From positions 243,841,218 to 243,903,217 of the forward strand of contig NC_081406.1 of the NCBI RefSeq assembly GCF_030272615.1: a stretch of DNA of 62,000 bases, given 5' to 3'. Positions 48,107 to 59,783 of this stretch are shown here, one piece after another. The notes beneath the pieces were generated by a model, which made no database searches, was not told where the DNA came from, and saw only the letters and a list, made by a program, of their open reading frames with translations. Source of the DNA: Cryptomeria japonica (lineage: Eukaryota; Streptophyta; Pinopsida; Cupressales; Cupressaceae). Position 1 is the stretch's first letter; every line of letters starts with the position of its first letter. The position numbers were made by a program, and so were the translations under genes.

Positions 48107-48653
48107 TGAGTCTTCCTTTAGGAATTGCTTAATAGCCACCTTTATGGTGAAAGTGATTCAAGAGCACAAAATGATAGCTATAAACATGAGAGTATCTACC
48201 ATCAAGAGTGACATATTGCATCATAGAAAACAAAACCCATCTCCATACCTTTTTAATCACCTTCAACAAGTAGTAGGTCTTGCTGGATTTCACCAATTTG
48301 TCTTTTTCAGAGTCTTCCTTTAGGAATTGCTTAATAGCCACCTTTGTGAGCTTTTTATCCCTGTAGAATTTTCTGTCCTCCATTGGCTTCCCAGTAACTT
48401 CAGCAATCATTCCTTCATCAATTTCCACCTTTCTCCTGCCTATGGTGATTCTGCCCTCCTTCCAATTCTTCTTGAATAATTTGGTAACAGTGGGGTTTTT
48501 GCCTAGAATTCGCTCTATATACCCCTTAATTATAGTTGTTTCCAAGATAGCCCACACTTTCGACTTATTCTTCCATTCATCATAGGTAAGCGGTTCAATC
48601 ATTTTCCTGTTGCCTCCCATTGCATCAACAACAGAATTTCTCACACCCTTCAC
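48107..48653 (-). pseudogene. Unknown conserved-looking protein fragment with internal duplication
   Basis: An open minus-strand frame (48653 to 48129) reads EPLTYDEWKNKSKVWAILE, then GKNPTVTKLFKKNWKEGRI and VEIDEGMIAEVTGKP, in a well-mixed, protein-like composition. The type recalls plant transposon-associated proteins of unknown function, but I cannot name it securely. A 35-bp block encoding KVAIKQFLKED occurs twice (about 48310-48345 and 48108-48143), 203 bp apart; the second copy is out of frame, where the reading ends. Confidence 0.5.
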
Positions 48654-48919
48654 AATGCAGAACAGAAAAGAAAAAAAAAAAGCCCAAAGTGAAGAGAATA
48701 AAAAGCCTCAAAAAAGAAATGGAGCCCCAGAAAGCATGCATGATATTGTCTGTATTAAACGCCTGCTCGTCCTTCAAGTGCCACTCTTTCTGATTCATTA
48801 TAGAAACTTTCATTGATAAGTATGTCGTTATCATCACTTATCACTCCCTCTTTTCCATGCACTATGTCATAAATGAGGATGGCATGGGCATCATGAGGAA
48901 GATCTAGCTCACCTAGACT
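48654..48919 (-). pseudogene. Possible retroelement C-terminal remnant beside X2
   Basis: On the minus strand, starting next to the X2 end, SLGELDLPHDAHAILIYD continues for about 50 codons to a stop at 48755. The downstream part resembles a retroelement 3' untranslated region (TTTCTGGGGCTCC, then a T-run). Because the other side of X2 is a LINE-type RNase H remnant on the same strand, this may be the continuation of that protein. Confidence 0.35.
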
Positions 48920-48945
48920 GGGTAAGCGCACAAAGATGGTGGTCA
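48920..48945 (+). repeat. X2 left terminal inverted repeat
   Basis: GGGTAAGCGCACAAAGATGG and six more bases, one mismatch from the X1 right end over the first 26 bases. Preceded by CT (48918-48919). Confidence 0.85.
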
Positions 48946-49789
48946 AAAAGGGGGGTATAAGTGGACACTTTTTTTCTGAAATCAGGTGAACCTGAACTTA
49001 GAGGCAAAATTTGAAAGTCATCCACTCAAGATATGAAGATAATCAAAGAACAAATATTGTAGTACTCTGAATCTAGTTTCCAAACTACTAAACTTTTTCA
49101 AAATTGGATAAGATTAAGGGGGTCAAATCCTTCCGCGCACAAAAAACTGACCCTATTTTTTTTCTGAAAAACATAACATAGTGTCTGACGTGCGCATCAA
49201 AAAAGTCATAGTTAGATTTAGTATTTTGACAAATCCTTTAGTAGAAAGATAGTTAAGAGTGAGCACTAGAAGATGTGTATTTTTTTGTAATTTTTTGTTG
49301 AGTATTTATTTTTTTATGATTTTTCCAATCGAGCACATCCTGAAAATTTGGTACCTGTTCGTGCGCGAATCATAAGTTGCACTAAACAAATCGAAAATAC
49401 AATTTTTTTTTTTTTTAAATTGTAAAGAATCAAGTTCACTACAATAATATATAATTTTTTAAAAATTTGGATACGTATATCAAAAGTTATTCAAAAAATG
49501 GTGCACCTATGTCTTTGAGAACTATGGAGACACTAGTAAAAGAAATTCAATAATTAATATGTTATTGTTGTTCAAATTAAAAAAAATAATATGGTTAGAA
49601 AGCTCAGAAAATGGGTGAAAATATGGTGGCAATTTTAGAAATACCCACTTTATAAAGTGTAAACCTGATGAAGACAAAGTCGATAAACCAAGTTGATAAA
49701 ATAAAACACGTCAAAAATGAGAGAAATGGAGGGAAATCAAACTTCCAATCCATAGCTTTGTCATCCAGGCCTATTTCCAAGCCTAAAAA

Positions 49790-49900
49790 GTCAAAAGCAC
49801 GTATGGGGTACTTATGGTTGAAAAAGCGCATACGGGGTATTTATAGTGTAAGAAGCGCGTACGCACTTGTTTCCCTTTAAACAGCGCGTACGCGCTATTG
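49790..49900 (+). promoter_or_regulatory. Subterminal palindrome array of X2, left
   Basis: AGCACGTATGGGG, AGCGCATACGGGG, AGCGCGTACGCAC and AGCGCGTACGCGCT lie within 110 bases, corresponding to 33960-34100 of X1. Confidence 0.72.
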
Positions 49901-50067
49901 TATAATATGATATTCTATGTATAATATGTGTATATTCATATAATATATGTAATATATAATATGTGTATAATATGACATTGTATATATAATATGTTTATAT
50001 ACATATAATATATTAAACATATATATACACATGTAAGTGTATCGTCTCTCCCTCTCAAACGCATACA

Positions 50068-50070
<3 letters not shown>

Positions 50071-50130
<60 letters not shown>
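50071..50130 (+). repeat. CT dinucleotide microsatellite
   Basis: About 30 CT units; reverse complement of the GA tract at 33729 in X1. Confidence 0.95.
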
Positions 50131-50135
<5 letters not shown>

Positions 50136-50263
50136 CCCATCCCTCTTTCTCTTCTTCTCTCCCTCCATACCCCACTGCAACTATGTCTGCACTTCTATAG
50201 AAGTAAGTGAATTTATTTCTTATCTGCAACTTCCTCTTTGATTTTTATCATGTATTCTCTCTC

Positions 50264-50276
50264 TCTCTCCCTCTCC

Positions 50277-50309
<33 letters not shown>

Positions 50310-50481
50310 CCTTCCTCCATACCCCATCCCTCTTTCTCTTCTTCTCTCCCTCCATACCCCCACTGCAACTATGTCTGCACTTCTATAGAAGTAAGTGAAT
50401 TTATTTATTATCTGCAACTTCCTCTTTGATTTTTATCATGTATTCTCTCCCTCTCTCCCTCTCTCCCTCTCCCACCCCCCC

Positions 50482-50540
<59 letters not shown>

Positions 50541-50595
50541 CCTCTCTCCCTCTCTCTCTCTCTCTATCTCTCTCTCCCTCTCCCTCTCCCTCTCC

Positions 50596-50663
<68 letters not shown>

Positions 50664-50878
50664 CCTCCTTCCCTCTCTCCCTCTCTCTACCTTCCCTCCC
50701 CCCTCTTCTCTCCCTCTCTCCCTCCCTCTACCTCTCCCTTCCCCCCATGTTCTCTCCCTCTCTCCCTCTCTCTCTCTCCCCTCTCCTCTCCCTCTCTCTC
50801 CCTCTCCCCTCTCCTCTCCCTCTCTCCCTCTCTCCCTCTCTCTTCCTCCCCCCTCTCTCTCCCTCTCCCACCCCCCCT

Positions 50879-50955
<77 letters not shown>

Positions 50956-50993
50956 CTCTCGCTCTCTCACTCTACCTTCCCTCTCTCTCTCTC

Positions 50994-51050
<57 letters not shown>

Positions 51051-51297
51051 TCCCTCCCCCCCTCTTCTCTCCCTCTCTCCCTCCCTCTACCTCTCCCTTC
51101 CCCCCATGTTCTCTCTTTCTCTCTCCCTCTCTCTCCCTCTCCCCTATCCTCTCCCTCTCTCTCCCTCTCCCCTCTCTCTCCCTCTCCCCTCTCCTCTCCC
51201 TCTCTCCCTCTCTCTCCCTCTCTCTCTCCCTCTCCCCTCTCCTCTCCCTCTCTCTCCCTTCCCCCCCTCTTCTCTCCCTCTCTCCCTCTCCCTTCCT
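50264..51297 (+). repeat. CT-rich microsatellite in X2
   Basis: About 1 kb of nearly pure pyrimidine (CTCTCC/CTCTCT), with duplicated flanking blocks (CCATACCCC...CTATAGAAGTAAGTG at about 50165-50230 and 50348-50410). It corresponds to 32945-33595 of X1 but is longer. Long Ser/Leu- and Arg/Glu-rich frames across it are artefacts. Confidence 0.95.
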
Positions 51298-51324
51298 CCA
51301 TACCCCCTCCATAACTTTTTTAAG

Positions 51325-51500
51325 GCTTAGTAGCGCATACGCGATACTTATTACTCATAAGCGTGTACGGGGTACTATTCCCCATTATTCGTTACGCTGG
51401 GATAACATTTTTAGGCTTAGTAGCGCATACGCGCTACTTATCAGCCGAGAATATCATTGGGCTTGCCAACATTTTATGGCCTAGCAACGCATACGCGGTT
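51325..51500 (+). promoter_or_regulatory. Third palindrome array, upstream of the X2 transposase gene
   Basis: AGCGCATACGCGATAC, AGCGTGTACGGGG, AGCGCATACGCGCTAC and AACGCATACGCGG lie 340-515 bases before the transposase ATG at 51840. X1 lacks this block. Its place in front of the gene suggests the transposase might have bound its own promoter; this is inference. Confidence 0.6.
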
Positions 51501-51839
51501 TATAGACATAGTTTTAGTTGCCCAAGAGCCTCAACGGCCTCAAAATAAGTTTTTGAGGTCGTTGAAGGCCCCACTAGAACTGTGTCTGCACTTCTATCAC
51601 TATTGTATACATAAAAGTAAGTGAATTTTTTGTTTTTTGCATGATTTCAAATGATTGAATTGTTGTTCTTATTAGTTTTTTGTTTTTGCATGGTTTCAAA
51701 TGATTAAATTGTAATTTTTTAATAGTTTGATTCCAAAAAAATAGTGATAAGATGCATACTTATAGTTATTTATTTATTTTTGAACTTTTCTTTACATATA
51801 TATGTAATATGATTCTATTTAGGTCAACCGATCTCAACC

Positions 51840-54733
51840 ATGGGAAAGAACAAGCGAGGAACGATGGAACAACGAGAGGCTCAAAAGGAAAGACAAAGGC
51901 AACATATGAAGAAATTGCATGACATAAGAACAATGGGAGAAGAAGGTATGTCAACCTCAACATCTCAATTTGATTTACCAAACGAATATAATGCACCTAA
52001 TGCAATTGAAGAAGAAACATTTGATAATTTACCATTTGAACCTAATGCAATTGAAGAAGATACCACATTGAATAATCAATTAAATGATGAACATATTACA
52101 CCTTCTCTACTTGATGAATTGAATGTACATAATGCACCGATGTTAACACCTCCTAGAATCATTTGTAGGAAACCAAAGTATCTAATTGACATTGATGAGA
52201 ATATATTGAAGTCAATGCCCAATAAAATGAATGAACGAACTTGTAGGAGAATGGTTAAAAGAATATGGCAAAACTATTTTAAAAACTTAAATCAAACTGC
52301 AAGATGTCAATTAATTGTTCAAATGATTAAAAATTTGAATTTTAGAGAGACAATGAAAATTCTAGGCCTAAGATCATCTGAAAGTAACAGTGAAAGAACT
52401 ATTGTCAGAAATCTATTTGATGCATATCAATCTATTGGTTCAAAATCACGTAGTAAAGATTCTAATGCTACTCGACGTGTCATTACATCAATCATAATGA
52501 GCAAGAAAATAAAAAAAAGATCGTATGATAAGCAAAACAAGTAAGTCATTGAACGTTAGTAGAACAACATTAAGTAAAGCATTAAAGAGGCAAGAACAAA
52601 TAGAGGAACCTAACAATAATTCTCTTTGGGCATTCTCAGGTAGACTACCATGCAAAGACAAGGTTGTTGTAGATGCACTAAAAACATTAATTGAAAATTT
52701 TCGGCATGACAACACAAGAGTATCGTCCAACCAAAGAGATGTTGTTAGAAGGCGAATTGGGTCTAAAAATCGTGAGCCACATGCGAAACACTATTTGGAT
52801 ATGACTCAAACTAAATTTTATGAAAGATTCCTTCAAAAGTTTCCTCAAATAAAAATTTATCAAAGATTTTTTGAAATGGCAAAACCTTTTTATATTAAGA
52901 TTAATCATGTATGCACCACGTGTTGTTGTAGGATGCATATTGAATTTTCCATGCATTATGATATTTTTCGTCATATTTATTCTACTTTGCACACTAACGA
53001 TGTTTTGCAAGAATGTAATATACTAGCACCTCCTAAGTCGACAAGAGAATTTACTTTGAGTGTGTTATGTAATAGACATGATGGTTGCATTTATTATAAG
53101 ATGCCTTGTTTGGAAGGTTCTTGTGCTATATGTGGTGGTTCGCAACGTTTACCAAGATGCATACATTTGGAGAGCACACATGAAATTGGTACGAAACTAG
53201 TTTCTTTTGGAAAATACAAGACAATCACATATGGAGTTAAAGATGGAAAAGATTTGAAGAGATGTGAGCTAGTGAAAAATGATATATGTGTAGCTCAATT
53301 TATGAAAATGTCAAGAGAAACTAGTTTATGAGTACATAATTCATACACATAGAGCTCATGGTTAGATGAGCAATTCAAGTTGTGTAAGGACACATTTCCT
53401 CTTGGCACCATTGTCTCTATCATTGATTTTGCTGAAAATTATACACTACAACCTCAAAATGAAGTGCAATCCATGTATTATCACTCTACACAAGTTTCTA
53501 TTTTTGTACACATAGCATTCATACATGTAGATGATAGCACAGAGGAGGATAGAAAGGTTGTAAGAGAGTATCACTTCTACATAAGTGATGATCGTACTCA
53601 TTCATCAGAGTTTGTACAAGGATGCTTTAAAGTTTTCTATGATAGTTTAAGGGAAAGGAACATATGATACAACCGACACTTAATATGGTCAGATAATTGC
53701 ACCGCACAATTCAAGAATGCAAGGATATTTTATTGGCTGACAAGGATGCATGTGACAAGCAGTGTACAACATTTTTGGAATTTCACTGAGGCTAGACATG
53801 GTAAGGGAGAGCACGATGGTGCAGGAGCATGTGTGAAAAGAGCCCTAGCCAGGGAAGAATTGAAGTACGAAGGTGGTGCTGAGTTGGTAGATGCAGAAAA
53901 CAATTGTGCGATGGTGTAAGTCTACGATGGGTACAGGTAATCTAGGTACGTCATTAGTTCGTAGATATTTTTAGTTGATTACTGAATCTAACATTGAAAA
54001 CTATCTAGATTGTTGTACAGTTGCAAGATCTAGTGACATGCACTCATTTATGAGTTCAAATTCAAGTTCACTGGTAATTTATACGAGACAGATGGTATGT
54101 TTTTTCTCTTCATGCATGTATTGTTTGTGGGAAGATTGTGAATCAGAAGAGTGGGTTGACAAATGGTCTTGTAGACCGTTGGTTCCCATTGATTCATATC
54201 AAATTCCCAAAGCACTACAATTGAGCCAGATGGAGACATCAATGGATTTTGACCATGTATTTGACCTAGTGGATTCAAGTGATTTTTTGATTTAATTTTT
54301 TTGCAAGTATTCTTTTTGGTTCATTTTGTTGTACATCATACTTTATTTTTTGGTATTAATTAACACTTTATAAAATGCAAGTCATGTGTATGCAGTTGTT
54401 GCAGAAGAGAACAATGAAGAAGGAACAGATTACTATTTGTGTCGTTGTGTTGAGCCTAAAAGAAAATTGACAACCACAATCATTGACGGAGAGGGTATTG
54501 AGTACCCAATAGGGTATGTTGTCATGACAAGAACATGGCTTCAGAGATACCCTATCAAGAATTATGATGTTTGGTTGTTCGAGGACTTTGAAATACAAAG
54601 ACATATTCTTCATTTCTCTAACCTTGTTGTTGCAACAAACATTCATTTGATGAAGTATCATGGTAGACCTCATAACAAGATTTTATGGAAAGTTCGTGAA
54701 TTTGACCACGAGGCAATACTTGACACAATATAG
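51840..54733 (+). pseudogene. X2 transposase-like gene, DDE type, superfamily not assigned
   Basis: The reading starts MGKNKRGTMEQREAQKERQR (basic, ATG at 51840), runs to 52544, then shifts frame near a run of eight A at 52511. The second part opens with a helix-turn-helix-like SLNVSRTTLSKALKR (about 52545-52590). Next come Cys motifs VCTTCCC (52914) and CAICGG...RC (53122-53160), then a likely DDE core: IIDFAENY (Asp at 53425), WSDNCTAQFKN (Asp at 53692) and HGKGEHDGAGACVKR (Glu at 53809). A further Cys-containing part (CMYCLWEDCESEEW) lies at 53975-54295. A last exon after a probable intron (54386-54733) ends the protein. Stops at 53329, 53350 and 53665, among others, break it. The block order recalls an uncharacterised family I associate with animal genomes. 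Confidence 0.7.
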
Positions 54734-55377
54734 GTTAGAGTCGATCCTGAAGGCTCACTTGATTGATTCTACGGTTTAGAGTAGAATGATTTTGAGAATT
54801 TCATATAATCATCGATGAATTGTTCTATATTCATTTTTTGTATATATAAATGCCCATGAGCTGATTTTTACATGTTTAGGGGCATAATTTTGTATATTTA
54901 AGTGGCAATGAGCTGATTTGTACATATGTACATGCCAAATTTTGTATATTAAAATGGCGATAAGCTGAATCTCACATATTGTAATGCCAAATTTTGTATA
55001 AAAGCCCATGAGATGATTTGTATATTAAAATGGTGATGAGCTGAATCACATATATTGTAATGCCAAATTTTGTATAAAAGCCCATGAGATTATTTGTAAG
55101 ACAATTTTTTGTATAATCAAATAGCCAAGAGCTAATTTGACCATATTTAGAGGCAAATTTTTGAATAATATGTGACAATGTTTTGTGACTATTTTGTGTG
55201 TCAATGTTTTGTGACTATGTTTTGAGTATATGTGATGTGTCCCTGGTCAATCATGAGCATTCTTGATTCTTGTATAATCATGGATAATTATTTGAGTCAT
55301 TATCGGGTCATAGGGGTGATAGATTGAGACTAGATACAATTTGAGCAAAAATTGTCAAAAAAGTTGTCAAGCAACTT

Positions 55378-56230
55378 CTACATTGCGTCAGTAGGGTATG
55401 ACTCTCGATGTTCTGGTACTTTGGGATGCACGACAGAGGCATGCCGACCGTAAACATGCCCACCCGGACGCGCTCGCGACGTCAATTTGTGCACACGAGG
55501 AACAAAATCAATTCTAGCCAATCTTGCAACTTTTCCTTGCAAGCAACTGACGGTTTTTTGAGCAGGCGAAAAAATGCTACTTATTGAAAATGGCTCTGAG
55601 TCATCGAAAACTGAGATAGGCCATTGTAGAGGAGCCTCACATGACCCCATGGGATCAAACAGATCAACCGTATGTGTCATGGATTGAAAGAAATAGTCCA
55701 TCAAATTTTGACAATTTTTTGGACTCAAGGCACTTGAGAGATCTCACCAGTAGGGTATGACTCTCGACATTCTGGTGCTTTGGGATGCACGACAGGGGCA
55801 TGCCTAGCATAAACATGCCCACCCAAACGTTCTCGCGACGTCTATTTGTGCACACGAGGAACAAAATCAATTCTAGCCAATCTTGCAAGCAACTAACAGT
55901 TTTTTGAGCAGACGAAAAAATGCTACTAATTGAAAATGGCTCTGAGTCATCGAAAACTGAGATAGGCCATTGTAGATGAGCCTCATGCGACCCCACGAGA
56001 TCAAAAAAATCAATTGTATGTGTCGTGGATTAGAAGAAATGGTCCGTCAAATTTTGACAATTTTTTGGACTCAGGACACTTGAGAGATCGCACCGGTAGG
56101 GTATGACTCTCGACGTTCTGGTGCTTTGGGATGCATGACAAGGGCATGCCTAGCATAAACCTGCCCACCCAAACACGCTTGCAACGTCGGTTTGTGCACA
56201 CGAGGAACAAAATTTGACCATTGCGAGCTT
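55378..56230 (-). repeat. X2 tandem repeat, about 350-bp unit, three copies
   Basis: GTAGGGTATGACTCTCG recurs at 55391, 55750 and 56096 (spacings 359 and 346). The unit is the reverse complement of the X1 repeat at 32290-32945, which has about two copies. Confidence 0.9.
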
Positions 56231-56594
56231 GAGGGTGCTCTCACACCAAACACATTGTTGTTTAAATTCGTATTGTGGATTTTTGTTGTTTATATTCATA
56301 TTGTTAATTACATATGCAAATATTCATTTAAATTTATAAAAGGGCAGCCACCAAATACAGCGAATACACAATAATGAATTGAATACAAGGAGTTTTGTAG
56401 GGTTAATTCAACATTTTAGATATTTTATCAAATCATATTCCACGATTGCAATGCTTTATATCATATATTTTTGTTGTTTATATTCATATTGTTGATTACA
56501 TATGCAAATATTCATTTAAATTTATAAAAGGACAACCACAAAATACAACAAATACAAAATAATGAACTCATTACACATTTATTGGATCGAATAT

Positions 56595-56637
<43 letters not shown>
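56595..56637. repeat. AT dinucleotide microsatellite
   Basis: About 21 AT units just downstream of the ten-exon gene of X2; X1 has only a short TATATATATA tract at the matching place (31952). Confidence 0.95.
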
Positions 56638-56639
<2 letters not shown>

Positions 56640-56770
56640 CATGTATGCCAAGTCAATACAAGTATTACAAAAATGTGGCATATGCCATGTCCAAATCGAT
56701 ATACAATAAAAATGTAGAATATATCTACATGTATTGGTCATTCTATGACCAAAAATAACACTATATGATC

Positions 56771-59385
56771 CTAAACTTCTAGTGGATCATCAAAATCAAG
56801 CCTCTTCAACGTAGTACGCGGCTATGTAGATGGCTGCAAAACCACAATTCAAAAGCCAAGTTAGAATTCTTTTGTAGAAAATAGTTCACAATTAACATCA
56901 TAACTATGCATTTAACTTTAATTCCTTTGCAATTGAAATGTAGATTACCTCATCGGCTGATCCAGGAGCTAATGTCTTCACTCTCCTCTCCTTGTCACTC
57001 TTAGGAGTTTTTTTGAAGACATACTTAAATTGATCCACGTTATGGCTGTACCGCGAAGGAGTCTGTTGCAGATTAAATGTATAATTAATACAATGTACTA
57101 ACATAAATATATCAAAAACATTTAAAAGCTATAATATAGAGAACAATGACGTACCTGTGCCTGAGATGCTTCTCCAATGGACTGAGGATGGCTCACCATC
57201 AATGTAGAAACCGACACTATTACCTACACAAAAAATGTACAAAGATTAAATACAATTAATATAATGATAAGTATTGAAGGTTGAAAACAATTAATTTTAC
57301 ATATCAAACAAAAGTGTATTGGATCCTGAGATGCTTCTCCAGTGCAAGGAGGAGGGTTCGCCATTGACGAAATAGGTATGGATATTTCCTGTATGAAAAA
57401 ATTATAAGATTATAATATATCACAAGTTCACATGTATGCGTGCATATAATCATGAAATCAAGAAAATAAAGTAGAGATACATACCTCCGCCCTCTCTTGA
57501 TCCGCGGGCGAATCAGGTGCATTCAACATATCCACAAAGCTCAATGGCCGCTGTACATGTAAAATAGACAAAATACACTAATCAATATACAAACCCTAAC
57601 TAATACTTGATTTCAACATTTTCAAACAATTGTACAACTAAAAATGTGCTCAATTACGTTTTGGCATCTTCGAGGAATTCTTTTTCTTAGGACGAGCCCT
57701 AGACGCGGAGGGGGTACCCTAGAAACACAAAATTAACATGAGATATTAGTACAGATAATAAATTAAATATAATTTTAAAAATCTAAAATGAAATGACTTG
57801 CATATTCCATCAAAACAATACATAAAAAGAGTTGTACAAAATATCATACCGTATAGCCTTGTAGGCCAAAATCGATCGCTGAGAGTGTGATGTCATCAAT
57901 CTGGGACATTTCGTCCCTTGTCAACACCTACAAACCAGAAATTGGACCAAGCATTAAAGATAGTTAGTATATCTTGTATTTTTTTGAATTCAAAGTGTAC
58001 TATTCTATTTTAACATGTTACAAAATTTATACCTCAGGCATCAAAGTTGCAGCTGTGGTAACTGGGGGAGGTGTATGGGATACCACTGTTGCATCCTAAA
58101 ATGCATATTATTTGTCTCAATTTAAATCAATGTATAAATGAAAATTCATTTATGTAATTACAAAATTAAAGTGACTGATAAATAAAATGTTATGAATTCA
58201 AATCAACACACCTGTGTCTGTGGCTCATGGGCAAACACCATGTCCATCAACTCATCTGTCAACGCGACATCCTCAACTGTGTGAGCCTGACATCTACAAC
58301 CGCAAATCATGCATAGATGATATGAGTATCCATCTGCACTGACTGCATCATCTATCCCCGAGCATATCCCCCAGCAACTGACACACATATGCTCGATGGG
58401 CTCTTTGTCGCCCTCTAACAACTCATCATCCAATACAATAGGGTGTGCTAATGATGTCCCATGTTGGATGATGGCACCAGTCAATGTTGTGGCCGCCTAA
58501 AGAGTCTGTAGCTCCATCGACTCTTTCATCTCTAATGGGACAGACTGATGCACCTTGGGTTTGGCTACTAGGGGGGTGGCGACTCTCCGCGGCTAATCAC
58601 CTATGGGCTCCAGGTCTATCTTGGGCAGAGCCACCACCTCTACCATGAAACTCTCTCATGTCAAAATAATTTGGGTGCACATTGAGCACAAACTCACAAT
58701 ATATTTTTCTCAAAAAATATAATGGCACATCATAATTATTACAAGGTGGATCGTCAAAGACCATCCACCACCTCTGCTAAAAAAGATTCTTCATCTGCAC
58801 ATTGGTACACCAATGTATGGAAAACCTCTTTGCATTAGGAGGTAATGACTGACCAGTTTTGGGGTCAACAAAAAGGGCACATATTTGTTGTTTAGAAATA
58901 TTTTTGTTTTTAACTCCATCATATGATAGCCCATTGGCATAGAATTGATGACACCTATCACTAAAGCTTCCCCATTTGGTAATTTCCATGGAAACAGCTA
59001 TGGCACCACTAGCTAATGTTTCTAGGCTAGTGGCGAGGGATTGATGATGGTCAAGTTCAGAAGTTTTCAATTCTACAATTAGTCTATTGATTTTGGATGT
59101 ATTTTGCCCTAACTGATTAATTAATTCTTCCTGTGTTTCGGTTGTGTGGTCAAAAGGAGGAATTGGGGGTTGTTCTTGTGTGTTTTCAGGAGGTGCATTT
59201 GGTTGTTCTTGTGGGTTTTCAAGAGGTGCATTTGGTTGTTCTTGTTCTGGATTAGAAGAATCTGGTTTTTGAAACAAAAAATGAAAAAACCTAATCAAAA
59301 TTAATGAAATTAAATTCAAAATGTAAAACAAACTACATAAACCAGAAAGAAAGACAAAAATAAACAAAAACTAACCTTGATCCAT
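56771..59385 (-). pseudogene. X2 second gene: ten exons, homologue of the X1 gene
   Basis: Exons on the minus strand: 59385-59376, 59261-58212, 58095-58033, 57927-57850, 57718-57658, 57550-57485, 57388-57320, 57223-57155, 57062-56949, 56833-56771. Splice sites agree with X1 at almost every junction, which supports the model. Exon 2 carries the Gln/Pro-rich N-terminus, ITKWGSFSDRC, and the Cys cluster HMCVSCWGICSG with CMICGCRC. Damage differs from X1: a stop after MKNLF near 58780, a frameshift near 58570, an 11-base deletion at the end of exon 5 and a lost donor at exon 7 (AT for GT). Different lesions on a shared structure mean the two copies decayed independently from a working gene. Function unknown; a DNA- or RNA-binding partner of the transposase is plausible because two-gene plant transposons are common. 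Confidence 0.78.
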
Positions 59386-59509
59386 AGCCTGGAGGACAAA
59401 TTTAGCACCCCGTTCGCGGTTTAGGTTAGAAAATGGGAAAAAAACAAAGTAAAAAATGCGCTTTTCGAGTAAATGAGGACCTATTATTTTTTTAAACTTT
59501 TTTTTATCG

Positions 59510-59715
59510 GGCACCGCGCACGCAGTTTTACTAGGATTATTAGTACGTACGCACTCATTTTCCTATAAGCAGCACGTATGCGCTAATTTTCCTAGGCGTA
59601 GCGTGTTCGCGCTCAATTTCCTAATGCAGTGCGTACGCGCTACCTTTTCTAGGCTCAGGAAGAACAAACCTAAGCGCATACGCGGGAATTTGAAATTTTA
59701 AAACCGCGTACGCGC
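59510..59715 (-). promoter_or_regulatory. Subterminal palindrome array of X2, right
   Basis: Six or seven GCGCGTACGCGC-like words with about 30-base spacing, the counterpart of 28868-29070 in X1, between the right end and the start of the ten-exon gene. Confidence 0.75.
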
Positions 59716-59757
59716 TGCCTATTTTTCCAAGTTTTTTTTGGGTGGTGTCCACTTTTC

Positions 59758-59783
59758 TGACCACCATCTTTGTGCATGCACCC
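59758..59783 (-). repeat. X2 right terminal inverted repeat
   Basis: Reads GGGTGCATGCACAAAGATGG on the minus strand. Followed by CT (59784-59785), matching 48918-48919. Confidence 0.85.

Larger units (their letters stand above)
48920..59783 (-). mobile_element. DNA transposon X2 (long, two-gene copy)
   Basis: 10,864 bp with the same 26-bp terminal inverted repeats as X1, in the opposite orientation, flanked by CT on both sides (possible 2-bp target duplication). From right to left it matches X1: palindrome array, ten-exon gene, tandem repeats. It then carries about 4.3 kb absent from X1, containing a transposase-like gene and a third palindrome array, before the CT microsatellite and left arm. 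The two genes converge. All coding is broken, so this copy is dead, but it preserves the layout of what was probably the autonomous form. Confidence 0.85.

Noticed and set aside
58777-59367. Hydrophobic N-terminus (MFIFVFLSGLCSLFYILNL) as a signal peptide of the second X gene
   Set aside because: This part is intron 1 read through. Donor and acceptor sites in both copies place the true start in the short first exon (59385 in X2, 29196 in X1).
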